Origin: Terriglobia bacterium
GTDB lineage: Bacteria; Acidobacteriota; Terriglobia; Bryobacterales; Bryobacteraceae
NCBI GenBank assembly: GCA_020073445.1
Contig: JAIQFE010000036.1
Coordinates: 1 to 61,118, forward strand
Direction of reading: 5' to 3'
Length of the DNA stretch: 61,118 nt
The position numbers were made by a program, and so were the translations under genes. The notes below the pieces were generated by a model. That model saw only the letters and a list, made by a program, of their open reading frames with translations, was not told the DNA's origin and did no database searches. The stretch's first letter is position 1. Every line of letters begins with the position of its first letter. Shown here piece after piece: positions 45,405 through 53,864 of the stretch.

Positions 45405-45445
45405 ACAAACAGAACTGGGCCGCTCTCCGTTGAGAATCGGCCCAG
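45405..45445 (-). terminator. Rho-independent terminator of flagellin gene
   Basis: On the minus strand CTGGGCCG (45445-45438) pairs with CGGCCCAG (45422-45415), and TTCTGTTTGTT follows. It is 37 bp after the fliC stop. The loop contains a second small dyad (CTCTC/GAGAA). Confidence 0.75.
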
Positions 45446-45482
45446 ATCGTTCAATACATTAGACTGCGAACTTCAGGCCGCT

Positions 45483-46967
45483 TTATTGCAGCAGCTTGAG
45501 GAGCGCCTGCGGCGCCGAGTTGGCCTGCGCCAGAGCCGCGACCGAGGATTGCTCCAGGATCTGCGCCTTGGTCAGGTTGGCCGCTTCGGTCGCGACGTCC
45601 GCATCGCGGATCGCCGACTGGGCGGCCGAGAAGCTGGAGATCTGCGATTGCGCCAGCTGGCTGGCGTAGCTCAGCATGTTCTCGCCCGCACCGACCTTAC
45701 CTTGGACGGTGCCAAGCAGGCCAATGGCCGTAGTGATCGCCGTCAACGCCAGCAGCGCATTGCCGTTCGCGCTGGCATTGGCCACCGGCGCCGTGATGGC
45801 TTGCGCCGCGCCCGTGTTGGTCGCGAACACACCGGTGATGCCGCTGCCGCTCGAAGTGAGCGTGAAGGGGGTGGTTCCCTGTATGTCGACTCCCGTACCG
45901 GCCGTATTGAGCAGTGCATGCACGCCGAGAGCTCCCACGGCGGCGTTGATCTGGGCGACCGCCTGGGAGGCCGAACTGACGCCAACCGCCAGGCTGACGT
46001 TGGTCGTGTTGCCGCCGATCGTGAAGGCCAGAACTTCGGGCGCACCCGCGACCGTCACGAACGAGGCCTGGCCGCTGGCGCTGGTCAGAGCGGTATTGGC
46101 CGCGACGCCGCCAGTGCCGACGATCGCAGTGCCGCCGCCTACGGCAGCATTCGCAATCACGTTAAATGCAGTGGAGCCGCCGTTGAAGTTCAGTTTACCG
46201 GTCGTAGCATCGATCGAGGCCGAGATTCCGTGTACGCCAATCTGCGTATTGAGCTGATCCACCAGCGCCTGGCCGCCAAGACCAGCCACACCGCCGCCCA
46301 CTGTGGCGGTTACGGTGCTACCGGCAAAGTTGAACGTAAAAGACTGTGTGCTTCCGACCAAGAACGTTCCGACGCGGAGGTCCACCCCGTTGGTGATGAG
46401 ATTGGTGCCACCGCCGAGCACGGAGCTCGAACCGATACCCAAACCATTGGCGTCCACCTGGTTATTGTTGCCGCTTAAATCGACGGACACGTTTCCGTTC
46501 GCCAGAACGCCCGCGCCGCCACCGATGTAAATGCCCAGGTTGCCGTTGAAGCGGCCACCGACGGCGCCCGTCGAAAGTCCGACGTTGGCAGCCTGGCGAG
46601 TGATTTCGGACAACAGCGATTGGTACTCGTTGTTCAGCGTGGCGCGGTCACCCGAGAAGGTGCTCGAAGCCGACTGGGTCGCCAGCGTCTTGAGCCGGTC
46701 CAGGATGTTGGAAATGTTGTTCAGGCCGCCATCGACGATCTGCAGAATGCTGATACCGTCGTTGGCGTTCCGAACGCCCTGGGTTAATTCGGCGGTGTCG
46801 CTGCGGAGTTTGTTGGCAACGGCCAAGCCCGCGGCGTCGTCGCCGGATGAGTTGATACGGTAACCTGAGGTCAAACGGGTGATGGTTCGGCTTTGAAAAT
46901 CGCTGTTCGTGCGAAGATTCTGCTGAGCCAGCAACGAGGTTACGTTTGTCTGAAATGAATATGACAT
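45483..46967 (-). CDS. fliC: Flagellin
   Basis: 494 residues from ATG 46967, with AGGA 9 bases upstream. Conserved terminal domains that build the filament core: SYSFQTNVTSLLAQQNLRT, RLTSGYRINSSGDDAAGLA, and at the end SALAQANSAPQALLKLLQ-like. The central 250 residues are a surface domain very rich in Ala, Gly and Val (AAVGGGTAIVGTGG). No glycosylation or FliW gene is adjacent. Several inverted repeats precede it (46999-47136). Confidence 0.95.
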   Translation of the reverse strand: MSYSFQTNVTSLLAQQNLRTNSDFQSRTITRLTSGYRINSSGDDAAGLAVANKLRSDTAELTQGVRNANDGISILQIVDGGLNNISNILDRLKTLATQSASSTFSGDRATLNNEYQSLLSEITRQAANVGLSTGAVGGRFNGNLGIYIGGGAGVLANGNVSVDLSGNNNQVDANGLGIGSSSVLGGGTNLITNGVDLRVGTFLVGSTQSFTFNFAGSTVTATVGGGVAGLGGQALVDQLNTQIGVHGISASIDATTGKLNFNGGSTAFNVIANAAVGGGTAIVGTGGVAANTALTSASGQASFVTVAGAPEVLAFTIGGNTTNVSLAVGVSSASQAVAQINAAVGALGVHALLNTAGTGVDIQGTTPFTLTSSGSGITGVFATNTGAAQAITAPVANASANGNALLALTAITTAIGLLGTVQGKVGAGENMLSYASQLAQSQISSFSAAQSAIRDADVATEAANLTKAQILEQSSVAALAQANSAPQALLKLLQ

Positions 46968-46998
46968 TGCGCCACGTCCTTTTTTCTTAATTGAAATC

Positions 46999-47136
46999 TT
47001 CGGCTCCCGCCGAATCCGCCCATCCAACTTCCAGGAGCGTGCTAGTCATGTCGCACCGCTCCTGAAATATTTCAGACTTTTTTGTTAAGAAAATGCAAAC
47101 AGGCCACTTTTGGTACTTGGAACAGCTGGGTTCCAA
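46999..47136 (-). promoter_or_regulatory. Four inverted repeats in the flagellin upstream region
   Basis: Between the flagellin ATG and the divergent gene are four dyads: TTCGGC-TCCC-GCCGAA (46999-47014); GGAGCGTGC...GCACCGCTCC, one bulge (47034-47062); the perfect 14-bp CTGAAATATTTCAG (47062-47075); and TTGGAAC-N6-GTTCCAA (47117-47136). The first two are probably in the 5' leader and could fold in RNA; the others may be protein sites. I see no clear sigma-28 or sigma-54 promoter for fliC. Confidence 0.6.
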
Positions 47137-47144
47137 AAAAAATC

Positions 47145-47171
47145 TAAACTGAGCGCCCATCAGTACGATAT
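47145..47171 (+). promoter_or_regulatory. Sigma-28-like promoter of the orphan gene
   Basis: TAAACTGA (47145-47152), 11-base spacer, TACGATAT (47164-47171), compared with the consensus TAAAGTTT-N11-GCCGATAA. It shares TAAACT and CGATAT with the flbD promoter. The ATG lies 18 bases downstream. Confidence 0.5.
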
Positions 47172-47189
47172 GTCCTGCGGTCCTTCTCC

Positions 47190-47504
47190 ATGATGATGAA
47201 AATGAAATCCGCGGCAGTCTCGGAGCAACGCGCGCGAGTCCTTCTTTCGGCCTGGAATAGCGGCGACTTGAGCCGTCTTCAAGAGACGTTAACGCAAGGT
47301 TGGATCTTCGGCTCGCCGGACGGCTGGCCGCTTTCAGGCGAAGCCGAGCGCGAGCGCTTGGAAATGTTGGCCACTATCGCCGACGCCATGCGGAACTGGT
47401 TGCGGCGCGGGGGCGACGCTCCCGCCGAAGATTTGCAGGTTTCCGTGAAGCTGCTGCGGCACTTGGCAGGAACTGAGTCGATGTGGCGCCAAAGCCGGGC
47501 CTGA
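47190..47504 (+). CDS. Small orphan protein in the flagellar region
   Basis: 104 residues, possibly 100 if started at ATG 47202 (the start is a run of Met/Lys codons with no clear ribosome site). Mostly helical: SEQRARVLLSAWNSGDLSRL, ERERLEMLATIADAMRNWL. The segment TQGWIFGSPDGWPLSGE may be a loop. No family recognised. It is divergent from flagellin, with a sigma-28-like promoter upstream, which suggests a late flagellar function such as a chaperone or regulator. Confidence 0.6.
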   Translation: MMMKMKSAAVSEQRARVLLSAWNSGDLSRLQETLTQGWIFGSPDGWPLSGEAERERLEMLATIADAMRNWLRRGGDAPAEDLQVSVKLLRHLAGTESMWRQSRA

Positions 47505-47521
47505 ATCGCTGAAATCGATCC

Positions 47522-48415
47522 CTAGGGCAGCGTCACGATCTGGAACGCCCGCTTTTTTCCCGAACTGACTACCGCGCCTTCCATACTGAGCGCTCCATTG
47601 ACCACGCCGCGCAGGGGTTGATCCAAAGGATGGTCCAGCTTGATCACTTGTCCCGGGGTCAGATTCATGAGGTCGGCCACCGGCAGGAACGGTCCGTCCA
47701 GCCGGACTTCCAATGACACACCGGCTTCCGCCAGCAGCGCTAATTTCTGCCGCGCGTCGGGCTCCGGTGTTTCGCCGACCGCTTTCTGCTCCGGGGCATC
47801 ACCCGCGGAAGAGTCGAAGAACGACTGGGGCGCCGCGATCTCCAGCACACCGGAGTGTTCGCCGCATTGCAGATGGAAGGCCAGGCGGATCAGGGGCTGA
47901 TTCGGGGGCTGCGTGGGATCGTTCTGCGCCACCAAGCCAGGTTCGCTGACCAGCGACTCTACTTCGAACTCGACAGTCGCGAAGGTCTGCCACGCCTCGC
48001 CCAAGGGACGCACCATCACCCGGACGATTTCCTCCAGCAGGCTCCATTCGATTTCGGTCAGGTTCCGCGAGGCTGCGGGCTCGGCGCCGCACTTGCCGCC
48101 CAGCAGCAGCTCCAGCAATCCGAACACGGTGGCGCAGTTCATGTGCAGATACATGCGCTCTTCACGCGGGTGAAGCCGGAACACCATGAGGCAGGTGGGA
48201 TTCGGCAGAGCGGCCTGAAACCCGCCGCTGGTCTGAATCGAGAGGTCCTCGAAACTCACCTGGAAATCGGAACGCAGAAACGCCGACAAGGCCGTCGCCA
48301 GGCTGGGCGCGAACCGTTCGTGGACCGCGTGAAGGGTTCTGAAACGCGGGCTGGCGGAGTCCGGCTGGCCTATTTCGAACTGTTTAGCTCCGGCGGGCGG
48401 GCGTGTAGCGAGCAT
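47522..48415 (-). CDS. fliM: Flagellar motor switch protein FliM
   Basis: 297 residues. The middle domain (LHAVHERFAPSLATALSAFL, DLSIQTSGGFQAALPNP, LLLGGKCGAEPAA) and the C-terminal SpoA domain (VRLDGPFLPVADLMNLTPG, IKLDHPLDQPLRG) identify it. The N-terminus MLATRPPAGAKQFEIG lacks the LSQ-EIDALL peptide that binds CheY-P in most FliM. The AGGACCAGGA site supports this start. It stands apart from fliN, convergent with the orphan gene. Confidence 0.88.
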   Translation of the reverse strand: MLATRPPAGAKQFEIGQPDSASPRFRTLHAVHERFAPSLATALSAFLRSDFQVSFEDLSIQTSGGFQAALPNPTCLMVFRLHPREERMYLHMNCATVFGLLELLLGGKCGAEPAASRNLTEIEWSLLEEIVRVMVRPLGEAWQTFATVEFEVESLVSEPGLVAQNDPTQPPNQPLIRLAFHLQCGEHSGVLEIAAPQSFFDSSAGDAPEQKAVGETPEPDARQKLALLAEAGVSLEVRLDGPFLPVADLMNLTPGQVIKLDHPLDQPLRGVVNGALSMEGAVVSSGKKRAFQIVTLP

Positions 48416-48492
48416 TCCTGGTCCTAAGAAAACATCGGCGCACTAAGGGGATTCCTTTAGTCGCCAGAACCTGCGGTCCATGCAAGTTCAGG

Positions 48493-48519
48493 TAAACTTT
48501 CCTGTTTTTCCATCGATAT
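48493..48519 (+). promoter_or_regulatory. Sigma-28-like promoter of flbD-motA-motB
   Basis: TAAACTTT (48493-48500), exactly 11 bases, ATCGATAT (48512-48519). The -35 matches the FliA consensus at 7 of 8 positions and the -10 keeps CGATA. ATG follows 29 bases later. Confidence 0.65.
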
Positions 48520-48548
48520 GGACTCTGCCCCCTACCCGGGTAACGCCG

Positions 48549-48794
48549 ATGATACGACTAACCAGGCTGAATCACGTTCCCATGATCCTCAACGCCGACT
48601 TGATCGAACACATCGACATGACCCCTGACACGATCGTGACCCTTACCTCCGGGCAAAAGTATACGGTGCTCGAATCGGCTGACGAGGTGGTGAACAAGGT
48701 GATCGTGTTTCGTCAGAAGCTGCTCAGTCAGGATCCGGCCAGGTTGACCGCACCGCGCGAACACAGCTCAGAATCCGAGTCGCGGAGTAGATAA
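48549..48794 (+). CDS. flbD: FlbD-family small flagellar protein
   Basis: 81 residues from ATG 48549; a frame back to 48480 would run across the promoter. The family pattern MIRLTRLNHVPMILNADLIE, TPDTIVTLTSGQKYTV and ESADEVVNKVIVFRQ is complete. This is the short FlbD found before motA in many bacteria, not the sigma-54 regulator of Caulobacter. Exact role unknown. motA follows 6 bp later. Confidence 0.9.
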   Translation: MIRLTRLNHVPMILNADLIEHIDMTPDTIVTLTSGQKYTVLESADEVVNKVIVFRQKLLSQDPARLTAPREHSSESESRSR

Positions 48795-48800
48795 GCATCC

Positions 48801-49664
48801 ATGGCAGACAAGCAGGAAGCAGCCGGCTCCAAATCCAACCTCAAGAGCTCAAAGCCCGACATCGCGAGCTTCGCGGGCCTGGTGATCGCCCTGGGCGGCA
48901 TCATCGGCGGACTGATGTGGGAGGGCGGCAAGATCAGCGATATCGTGCAGATCTCGGCCGCGATCATTGTACTCGGGGGAACGCTGGGGGCGGTGATGGT
49001 AACCTCGCCGCTCTCCGCTCTCATCGCGGCGTTAGGTGGCGTGAAGGGCGTATTCTTCGAAGAGAAACTGGACCCTGAGGCGGCCGTGAACGAGATCATC
49101 GCCTACGCCACCAAGGCCCGCAAGAGCAGCATCGTTTCGCTGGAAGAAGATTTGGAAAAAGCCGGCGACAAGTTCCTGCAGAAGGCGCTCTCCTTGGCTG
49201 TCGATGGCACCGATCTTCAGGAACTCCGCAAGATGATGGAACTCGAGATCGCCCAGTCTGAACATCACCGGGAATCCGCCGCCAAGGTGTTTGAAGGGGC
49301 GGGCGGATACGCGCCGACCATCGGCATCATTGGCGCGGTCCTGGGCCTGATTCAGGTGATGAAGCACCTGGAGAACATCGAGGAAGTCGGCAAGGGAATC
49401 GCTGTGGCCTTTGTGGCGACGGTGTATGGCGTGGCGGTCTCCAATCTTGTCTTCCTGCCGGCTGCGAACAAGCTGAAGGCTCGCATCCGCCAGGACGCAC
49501 AGGATAAAGAGCTCCTGCTGGAGGGAGTCTGCAGCATCGTGGAAGGGATGAACCCGAAACTGATCCGGGTGAAGCTGGAAGCTTTCCTGCAGCATGCCGG
49601 CAAGAGCAAGAAGAAGGCCGATGCGGAAGCTCCTGCCGGAGCCCCGGCGGCGGCCAAGGGCTAG
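48801..49664 (+). CDS. motA: Flagellar stator protein MotA
   Basis: 287 residues with four membrane helices: two near the N-terminus (FAGLVIALGGIIGGLMW, ISAAIIVLGGTLGAVMV) and two after a cytoplasmic loop (APTIGIIGAVLGLIQVM, GIAVAFVATVYGVAVSNL). The conserved prolines in GYAPTIGI and NLVFLP correspond to those needed for torque. The C-terminal tail is rich in Lys/Ala. A proton-type stator with MotB is likely. Confidence 0.94.
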   Translation: MADKQEAAGSKSNLKSSKPDIASFAGLVIALGGIIGGLMWEGGKISDIVQISAAIIVLGGTLGAVMVTSPLSALIAALGGVKGVFFEEKLDPEAAVNEIIAYATKARKSSIVSLEEDLEKAGDKFLQKALSLAVDGTDLQELRKMMELEIAQSEHHRESAAKVFEGAGGYAPTIGIIGAVLGLIQVMKHLENIEEVGKGIAVAFVATVYGVAVSNLVFLPAANKLKARIRQDAQDKELLLEGVCSIVEGMNPKLIRVKLEAFLQHAGKSKKKADAEAPAGAPAAAKG

Positions 49665-49683
49665 GCCCGGAACGTTATAAGAA

Positions 49684-50493
49684 ATGCCCCGCCCCAAGCA
49701 CGCCGAGCATGAGAATCACGAGCGCTGGTTAGTCTCCTACGCTGACTTCATCACGCTCCTCTTCGCGTTCTTTGTGGTGATGTTTGCCTCCTCGCAAACC
49801 GACAAGGGCAAGGCCAAGCAAGTATCCGAAGCCGTTGAGAAGGCGCTTAAAGAAGGTTCCTCGGTGAGCAGCGTCCCACCCGCGGTCGCCAAAGTACTGG
49901 GCGGCACCGTGGACGACAAAGGTCAGGGGAACGCCCAGATGCATGGTCCGGGTGGAGCCCAGAAGGCCGCCAAGGAAGACCAGCCGGAAGTCATGGAACT
50001 GGGCATCTCGCTCAAGATGCTGTCGACACAACTGGCCGACGAGATCAAAGATGGCAAAGTGGAGGTAAGTATGACTCCACGAGGCATCGTCGTGAGCCTC
50101 AAGCAGGCGGCCTTCTTCCCTTCCGGAACCGATGCGGTCGAACCCGCGACCATGTCTACGATCGAGAAAGTCGCGGGAGCGCTGAAGGCCGTCGAGAATC
50201 CGGTGCGCATCGAAGGCCACACCGATTCGATACCCATCCACTCCGCCCGATTCCGCAGCAACTGGGATCTGTCGGCCGCCCGCTCCATCGCCATCATGGA
50301 AACACTGTCGAATCGCTTCCAGATTTCTACGCAGCGTCTGTCGATCGCCGGTTATGCGGATACGGTTCCCGTAGCCGATAACGACACCCCCGAGGGACGG
50401 GCCCGCAACCGCCGCGTGGACCTGGTGATCCTGAACAACTACGCGTTGTCCAGGACCGAGCCCGCGAAGGCTGTGCCTGCCAAGAAGGAATAG
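49684..50493 (+). CDS. motB: Flagellar stator protein MotB
   Basis: 269 residues. A single membrane helix has the ion-carrying Asp21 in VSYADFITLLFAFFVVMFA. The C-terminal OmpA-like peptidoglycan-binding domain reads VRIEGHTDSIPIHSARF, NWDLSAARSIAIMETL, and GRARNRRVDLVI. A linker/plug of about 100 residues separates them. It is the last gene of flbD-motAB and converges with flgL. Confidence 0.94.
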   Translation: MPRPKHAEHENHERWLVSYADFITLLFAFFVVMFASSQTDKGKAKQVSEAVEKALKEGSSVSSVPPAVAKVLGGTVDDKGQGNAQMHGPGGAQKAAKEDQPEVMELGISLKMLSTQLADEIKDGKVEVSMTPRGIVVSLKQAAFFPSGTDAVEPATMSTIEKVAGALKAVENPVRIEGHTDSIPIHSARFRSNWDLSAARSIAIMETLSNRFQISTQRLSIAGYADTVPVADNDTPEGRARNRRVDLVILNNYALSRTEPAKAVPAKKE

Positions 50494-50540
50494 CTGTCGG
50501 CGGCGTTTCTCAGCCGCGAGAGTGATCGAGCAGTCACCGG

Positions 50541-51461
50541 TTATTTCAGAAGGTCGAACAGGCTGGTGCGAGGCATGGATGCCTGGGCCTGCATCGCTGC
50601 CTGCTGGCTGAGCTGCTCCTGGGTCAGGTCCGTCGCGGCCGCGGCCACGTTGGTATCGCGCTCGTTGCTGAGCGCGGTCTGCGATTGGAGCTGGAACTTC
50701 TGCGCCACATCCAGGGCACTGGTGATTCGGTTCTGGACGGCCCCGTAAAAGGCGCCCTGCGTGTTCAGATAATCCTGCGCGGTCTGAATGGATGCGGCGG
50801 CCGCGGTGACCCCGGGCTGATCGTTATTGAGGAGCGCTATCCGTAGGTTGTTCACTGCCGCGAACACGTTATCGCTCGCGAGGCTGTCGTCGGGATTGCG
50901 ATGGTCGAAGAGATCCTGAGCAGTCTTCGCCACCGCGAACGTCTGGCCGGTGGAATCCTGAATAACCCGGGTGACCGGCGCGGTCAGCAGCCGGTTGACG
51001 CCGTTCGCATTGACCAGATTGACAGAATAGGCAGGCGCCGAGGAACTGTCTCCGCTGAAGATATATCGTCCATCGAAGGTGGCGCGGCTATCGTCTATCA
51101 GTGTGTTGAGAATCTGCTCGGCTTGCGCCGCCAGCGCGGTCCGCCCGGAAGCGTCCAGCGTGCCCGAGGCGCCCTGGGCCGCTACCGACCGGGCTTGATC
51201 CAGAATGGACACGGCGTCCTGTACGACACCGGAAGCGGTATCAACTTCGCTCTTCACGTTATTCAAATTGCTGGTCACCTGCGTAACCATGCCGACATCG
51301 GACTGAAGCTGCAATACATCTCCCACCGCCGTGGGATCATCCGAGGGTTTGCTGATCCGGATGCCGGAAGTCAGCTCGGCTTGGGTTCTAGTCATGCGGT
51401 TCTGGAGCGTCGCAAGGTCGTTCAGGAATTGGCTCCGCATCGGATCTAAGGCTTGCAGCAT
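50541..51461 (-). CDS. flgL: Hook-filament junction protein FlgL
   Basis: 306 residues from ATG 51461 (the frame to 51497 overlaps flgK). Flagellin-like ends: FLNDLATLQNRMTRTQAELT, GIRISKPSDDPTAVGDVLQL, and at the end AAATDLTQEQLSQQAAMQA plus PRTSLFDLLK. It joins the hook protein FlgK to the filament. It ends the flhA-to-flgL block and starts 32 bp after flgK. Confidence 0.93.
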   Translation of the reverse strand: MLQALDPMRSQFLNDLATLQNRMTRTQAELTSGIRISKPSDDPTAVGDVLQLQSDVGMVTQVTSNLNNVKSEVDTASGVVQDAVSILDQARSVAAQGASGTLDASGRTALAAQAEQILNTLIDDSRATFDGRYIFSGDSSSAPAYSVNLVNANGVNRLLTAPVTRVIQDSTGQTFAVAKTAQDLFDHRNPDDSLASDNVFAAVNNLRIALLNNDQPGVTAAAASIQTAQDYLNTQGAFYGAVQNRITSALDVAQKFQLQSQTALSNERDTNVAAAATDLTQEQLSQQAAMQAQASMPRTSLFDLLK

Positions 51462-51493
51462 ACTAGTTATCCCTCGGGTCTCACTGAACCATC

Positions 51494-52915
51494 TCACTGC
51501 ACCATGTTGATGAGCGTATCCGTCAGCCCATCGAGCACCGTGATCAACTTCGAAATTGCCTGGTAACCACGCTGGAGTTCCATCACGTTGATGGCTTCTT
51601 CGTTCAGCGAAACACCGGATGCCTGGGTTCGCAACGCTTGAGCCTGCGTCACGGACTGCTGGGCCACGGTTTGGCCCGACGTGGCATCCGCCGCCTGCTG
51701 ACCGAGAATCTGGGTCTGTCCGTTGAGGAAGTCCAGAATCGATTTGCCGCCGATGGTGTCGGTGGCCGCGGTCGAACTTCCCAATCCGGCCAGAGATAGC
51801 GTGATCCCGTTGGCAACCGGCGGCGGACCGGGGTCGAGGGCCGCCAAAGTATTGGCCGTGATGTTGGGGTCGATCACGAGCGAGTGGGCGGTATTCGCTG
51901 CGCTCGAAGCGTCATAGGTGAACAGCGGCGCACCCGCATTTCCAGCCGGGTCTTTTCCGGACGCCAGAAGCTGGTTTACCCGGTCGGCGACCTTCTTGGC
52001 GATCTGGTTCAAGGCGCCTGCCTGCTGGCTGTCGCCTTGGAGCGAAGGAAGCACCGAGTTGCGCACGGTCAGCAAACCGCCCAGTGACCCGCCGACGACA
52101 TGGCTGGTGACATCCTGTCCAGTCGAATCCACGATGTGGGCGGCCGGAGTCGCGTTCAGATTCACCGGGACGCCCGTGTTGAAGTAGGAGGACTGTAGAG
52201 CGTACTGACGTGATCCGATCACCAGCGGCGTTTGCCCGCCCAGCAAGAGCGTAACGCTTCCGTCGCTTTCGAATCGGGCCGTAATGCCGGCTAATCCGCT
52301 CAGGGTTTCGAGTGTATCGTGCAGGTGCGCGTCCAGTCCGGAGTCGGCAGTGCCGGTCTGGCCGTGTTCGACGTTGTAGGTTTGGACCTGGGCTGCCAGC
52401 GTGTTGATCTGTGAAACGGTGGCATCGATCTGATTATCGACGTTTCCAGTGACGCTCGAAAGCACCGATGAGGCTTGCTGGAAGCTCGCTCCCAAGTCCT
52501 GCGCTTTAGACAAGACATCCTGACGCGCCGCGGCGGAATCGGGATTGGCGCTCCAGGCCGAGAAACTTTGGAACATGCTGTTCAGCGCGGCGATAATCCC
52601 GGTCTGGCCGGTGACGTCGAAGATTGGCTCCATTCCTCCCAAAGCCCGCGCTTGAGCTTTGTAGTTCCCCAGCACACCGGCCTGATAGCGAACGGCCTGC
52701 TCCAGATATTCGTCCCGCGTGGATTGAGGAGCGCCGGCCTGAACTCCCCCCACCATTCCTGTGCCCGCCTGGAACGGGAGCGCGCTCAGCGTCGCCAGCT
52801 GTTTGGCGTATCCCGCGGTAGACGCGTTGGAGACGTTGTTTTGCGCGACCTCAAGTGACTGCTCAAACGCATTGAGCGCCTTGACGCTGGAAGTTAGGTT
52901 TGCAAACAGGCCCAT
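51494..52915 (-). CDS. flgK: Hook-associated protein FlgK
   Basis: 473 residues from ATG 52915; the extension to 53020 lies in flgN. N-terminal GLFANLTSSVKALNAFEQSL, VAQNNVSNASTAGYAKQ and C-terminal SLNEEAINVMELQRGYQA with LITVLDGLTDTLINM are standard. It forms the hook-filament junction. It begins 5 bp after flgN, its likely chaperone. Confidence 0.94.
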   Translation of the reverse strand: MGLFANLTSSVKALNAFEQSLEVAQNNVSNASTAGYAKQLATLSALPFQAGTGMVGGVQAGAPQSTRDEYLEQAVRYQAGVLGNYKAQARALGGMEPIFDVTGQTGIIAALNSMFQSFSAWSANPDSAAARQDVLSKAQDLGASFQQASSVLSSVTGNVDNQIDATVSQINTLAAQVQTYNVEHGQTGTADSGLDAHLHDTLETLSGLAGITARFESDGSVTLLLGGQTPLVIGSRQYALQSSYFNTGVPVNLNATPAAHIVDSTGQDVTSHVVGGSLGGLLTVRNSVLPSLQGDSQQAGALNQIAKKVADRVNQLLASGKDPAGNAGAPLFTYDASSAANTAHSLVIDPNITANTLAALDPGPPPVANGITLSLAGLGSSTAATDTIGGKSILDFLNGQTQILGQQAADATSGQTVAQQSVTQAQALRTQASGVSLNEEAINVMELQRGYQAISKLITVLDGLTDTLINMVQ

Positions 52916-52920
52916 GGGAA

Positions 52921-53280
52921 TTAGACCTCGAAACTCGCCTGCGGCTCGCTGGGCGGCAGGACCGGTCTTCCTTGATCGGTATAGCCCTGGCTCAGGCCCA
53001 ATTGGGCCCACCCCTGGCACAGGTTAATGGCATTCTGCACTTGAAGCACCAGCATCCGGATCCGGCGCCGGAGCCGAAGCAGGTCATTTCTGTCGGAAGG
53101 CACGGGCCGACCGGAAACCGCGGGGAGCGCGGACGAATCCGCAGGCTCACTCAGGATCGCGATCACTTCCTGGAGTTCAGCTTCGCAATGATCGAGGATT
53201 TCGGGGCGAGGATCGAGAAGTGCGTTGGAGACGTGCTCCAGTTTGGCCTCGCCGGCTTGGCAGCGCTCTTTGAGTGTCAT
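52921..53280 (-). CDS. flgN: FlgN-like flagellar chaperone
   Basis: 119 residues, helical (KERCQAGEAKLEHVSNALL, AELQEVIAILSEPA, LRLRRRIRMLVLQVQNAINL). FlgN proteins are poorly conserved; the assignment comes from size, helices and the position between flgM and flgK. It would escort FlgK and FlgL to the export gate. Confidence 0.68.
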   Translation of the reverse strand: MTLKERCQAGEAKLEHVSNALLDPRPEILDHCEAELQEVIAILSEPADSSALPAVSGRPVPSDRNDLLRLRRRIRMLVLQVQNAINLCQGWAQLGLSQGYTDQGRPVLPPSEPQASFEV

Positions 53281-53293
53281 GTCCAGTCCGTGC

Positions 53294-53584
53294 TCAGTAA
53301 CCTTTGAGCATGGCTGCGACCATGGCGCCGCTCAGTGCCGCAGGATCCACCTGGTACTGGCCGGATTGCACGAGCTGGGTCAGACGGGCAACGCGGCTGG
53401 TATCTTCCGCGCTGGGAGCCATCGCCAGGGCCCGAAGCTGATCCTGGCTATCCAAAGCCACGCCGTCCTGCAGGGCCGGCGAAGAGTTCTTCGCGGTCCT
53501 GGAAGAGACGTTGGCTTTCGTCTCATAGACCTTCTCAGACTGGGGTTTCTGAGTATTCAAGGCTTTGCGCTCGTCAATCTTCAT
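53294..53584 (-). CDS. flgM: Anti-sigma-28 factor FlgM
   Basis: 96 residues: a polar, disordered first half and a C-terminal helix pair (DTSRVARLTQLVQSGQYQVD, LSGAMVAAMLKG) that is the FlgM signature. It holds FliA inactive until the hook is finished, then is exported. Its target FliA is encoded at 54668 in the same block. Overlaps the previous gene by 11 bp. Confidence 0.87.
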   Translation of the reverse strand: MKIDERKALNTQKPQSEKVYETKANVSSRTAKNSSPALQDGVALDSQDQLRALAMAPSAEDTSRVARLTQLVQSGQYQVDPAALSGAMVAAMLKGY

Positions 53585-53864
53585 TTTCGCGCCCCTTTAT
53601 ATATCGCAGCGAACTCACGTTTGTTGAAGGAATAAATCGGGCACTTCGCCGGGAGGCGGCGGGCCGTAGTACTCGGTAGTGTTTTAACCTGAATACCTCC
53701 TCATGAATGGCTTCCGACGCGGCCGCCAGGCGCAACTCCATTTCGAGCAGGCGCATACGCCGTTTCCGGCCGGCCCGTGCGCGGCGGGCGGCGGTCCAGG
53801 CAACCACCGCGAGCACGCTCGCCGTGATACTTGCCAACACCAGCATGACGATCCGGCTGATCAC
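53574..53864 (-). CDS. Small single-span membrane protein in the flagellar block
   Basis: 96 residues. A membrane helix at about 4-24 (RIVMLVLASITASVLAVVAW) is followed by a strongly basic stretch (ARRARAGRKRRMR) and a soluble helix. The stop of fliN overlaps the start (ATGA), and flgM overlaps its end. In position it recalls FliO, which often follows fliN, but FliO motifs are not evident. Confidence 0.6.
   Translation of the reverse strand: MISRIVMLVLASITASVLAVVAWTAARRARAGRKRRMRLLEMELRLAAASEAIHEEVFRLKHYRVLRPAASRRSARFIPSTNVSSLRYIKGRENED

Noticed and set aside
45390-46478. 362-residue plus-strand open frame across the flagellin gene
   Set aside because: Shadow of fliC; Arg/Gly-rich with no motif.
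47083-47106. TGGCC...TTTGCA before flagellin as a sigma-54 promoter
   Set aside because: Only seven bases separate GG and GC; ten are required.
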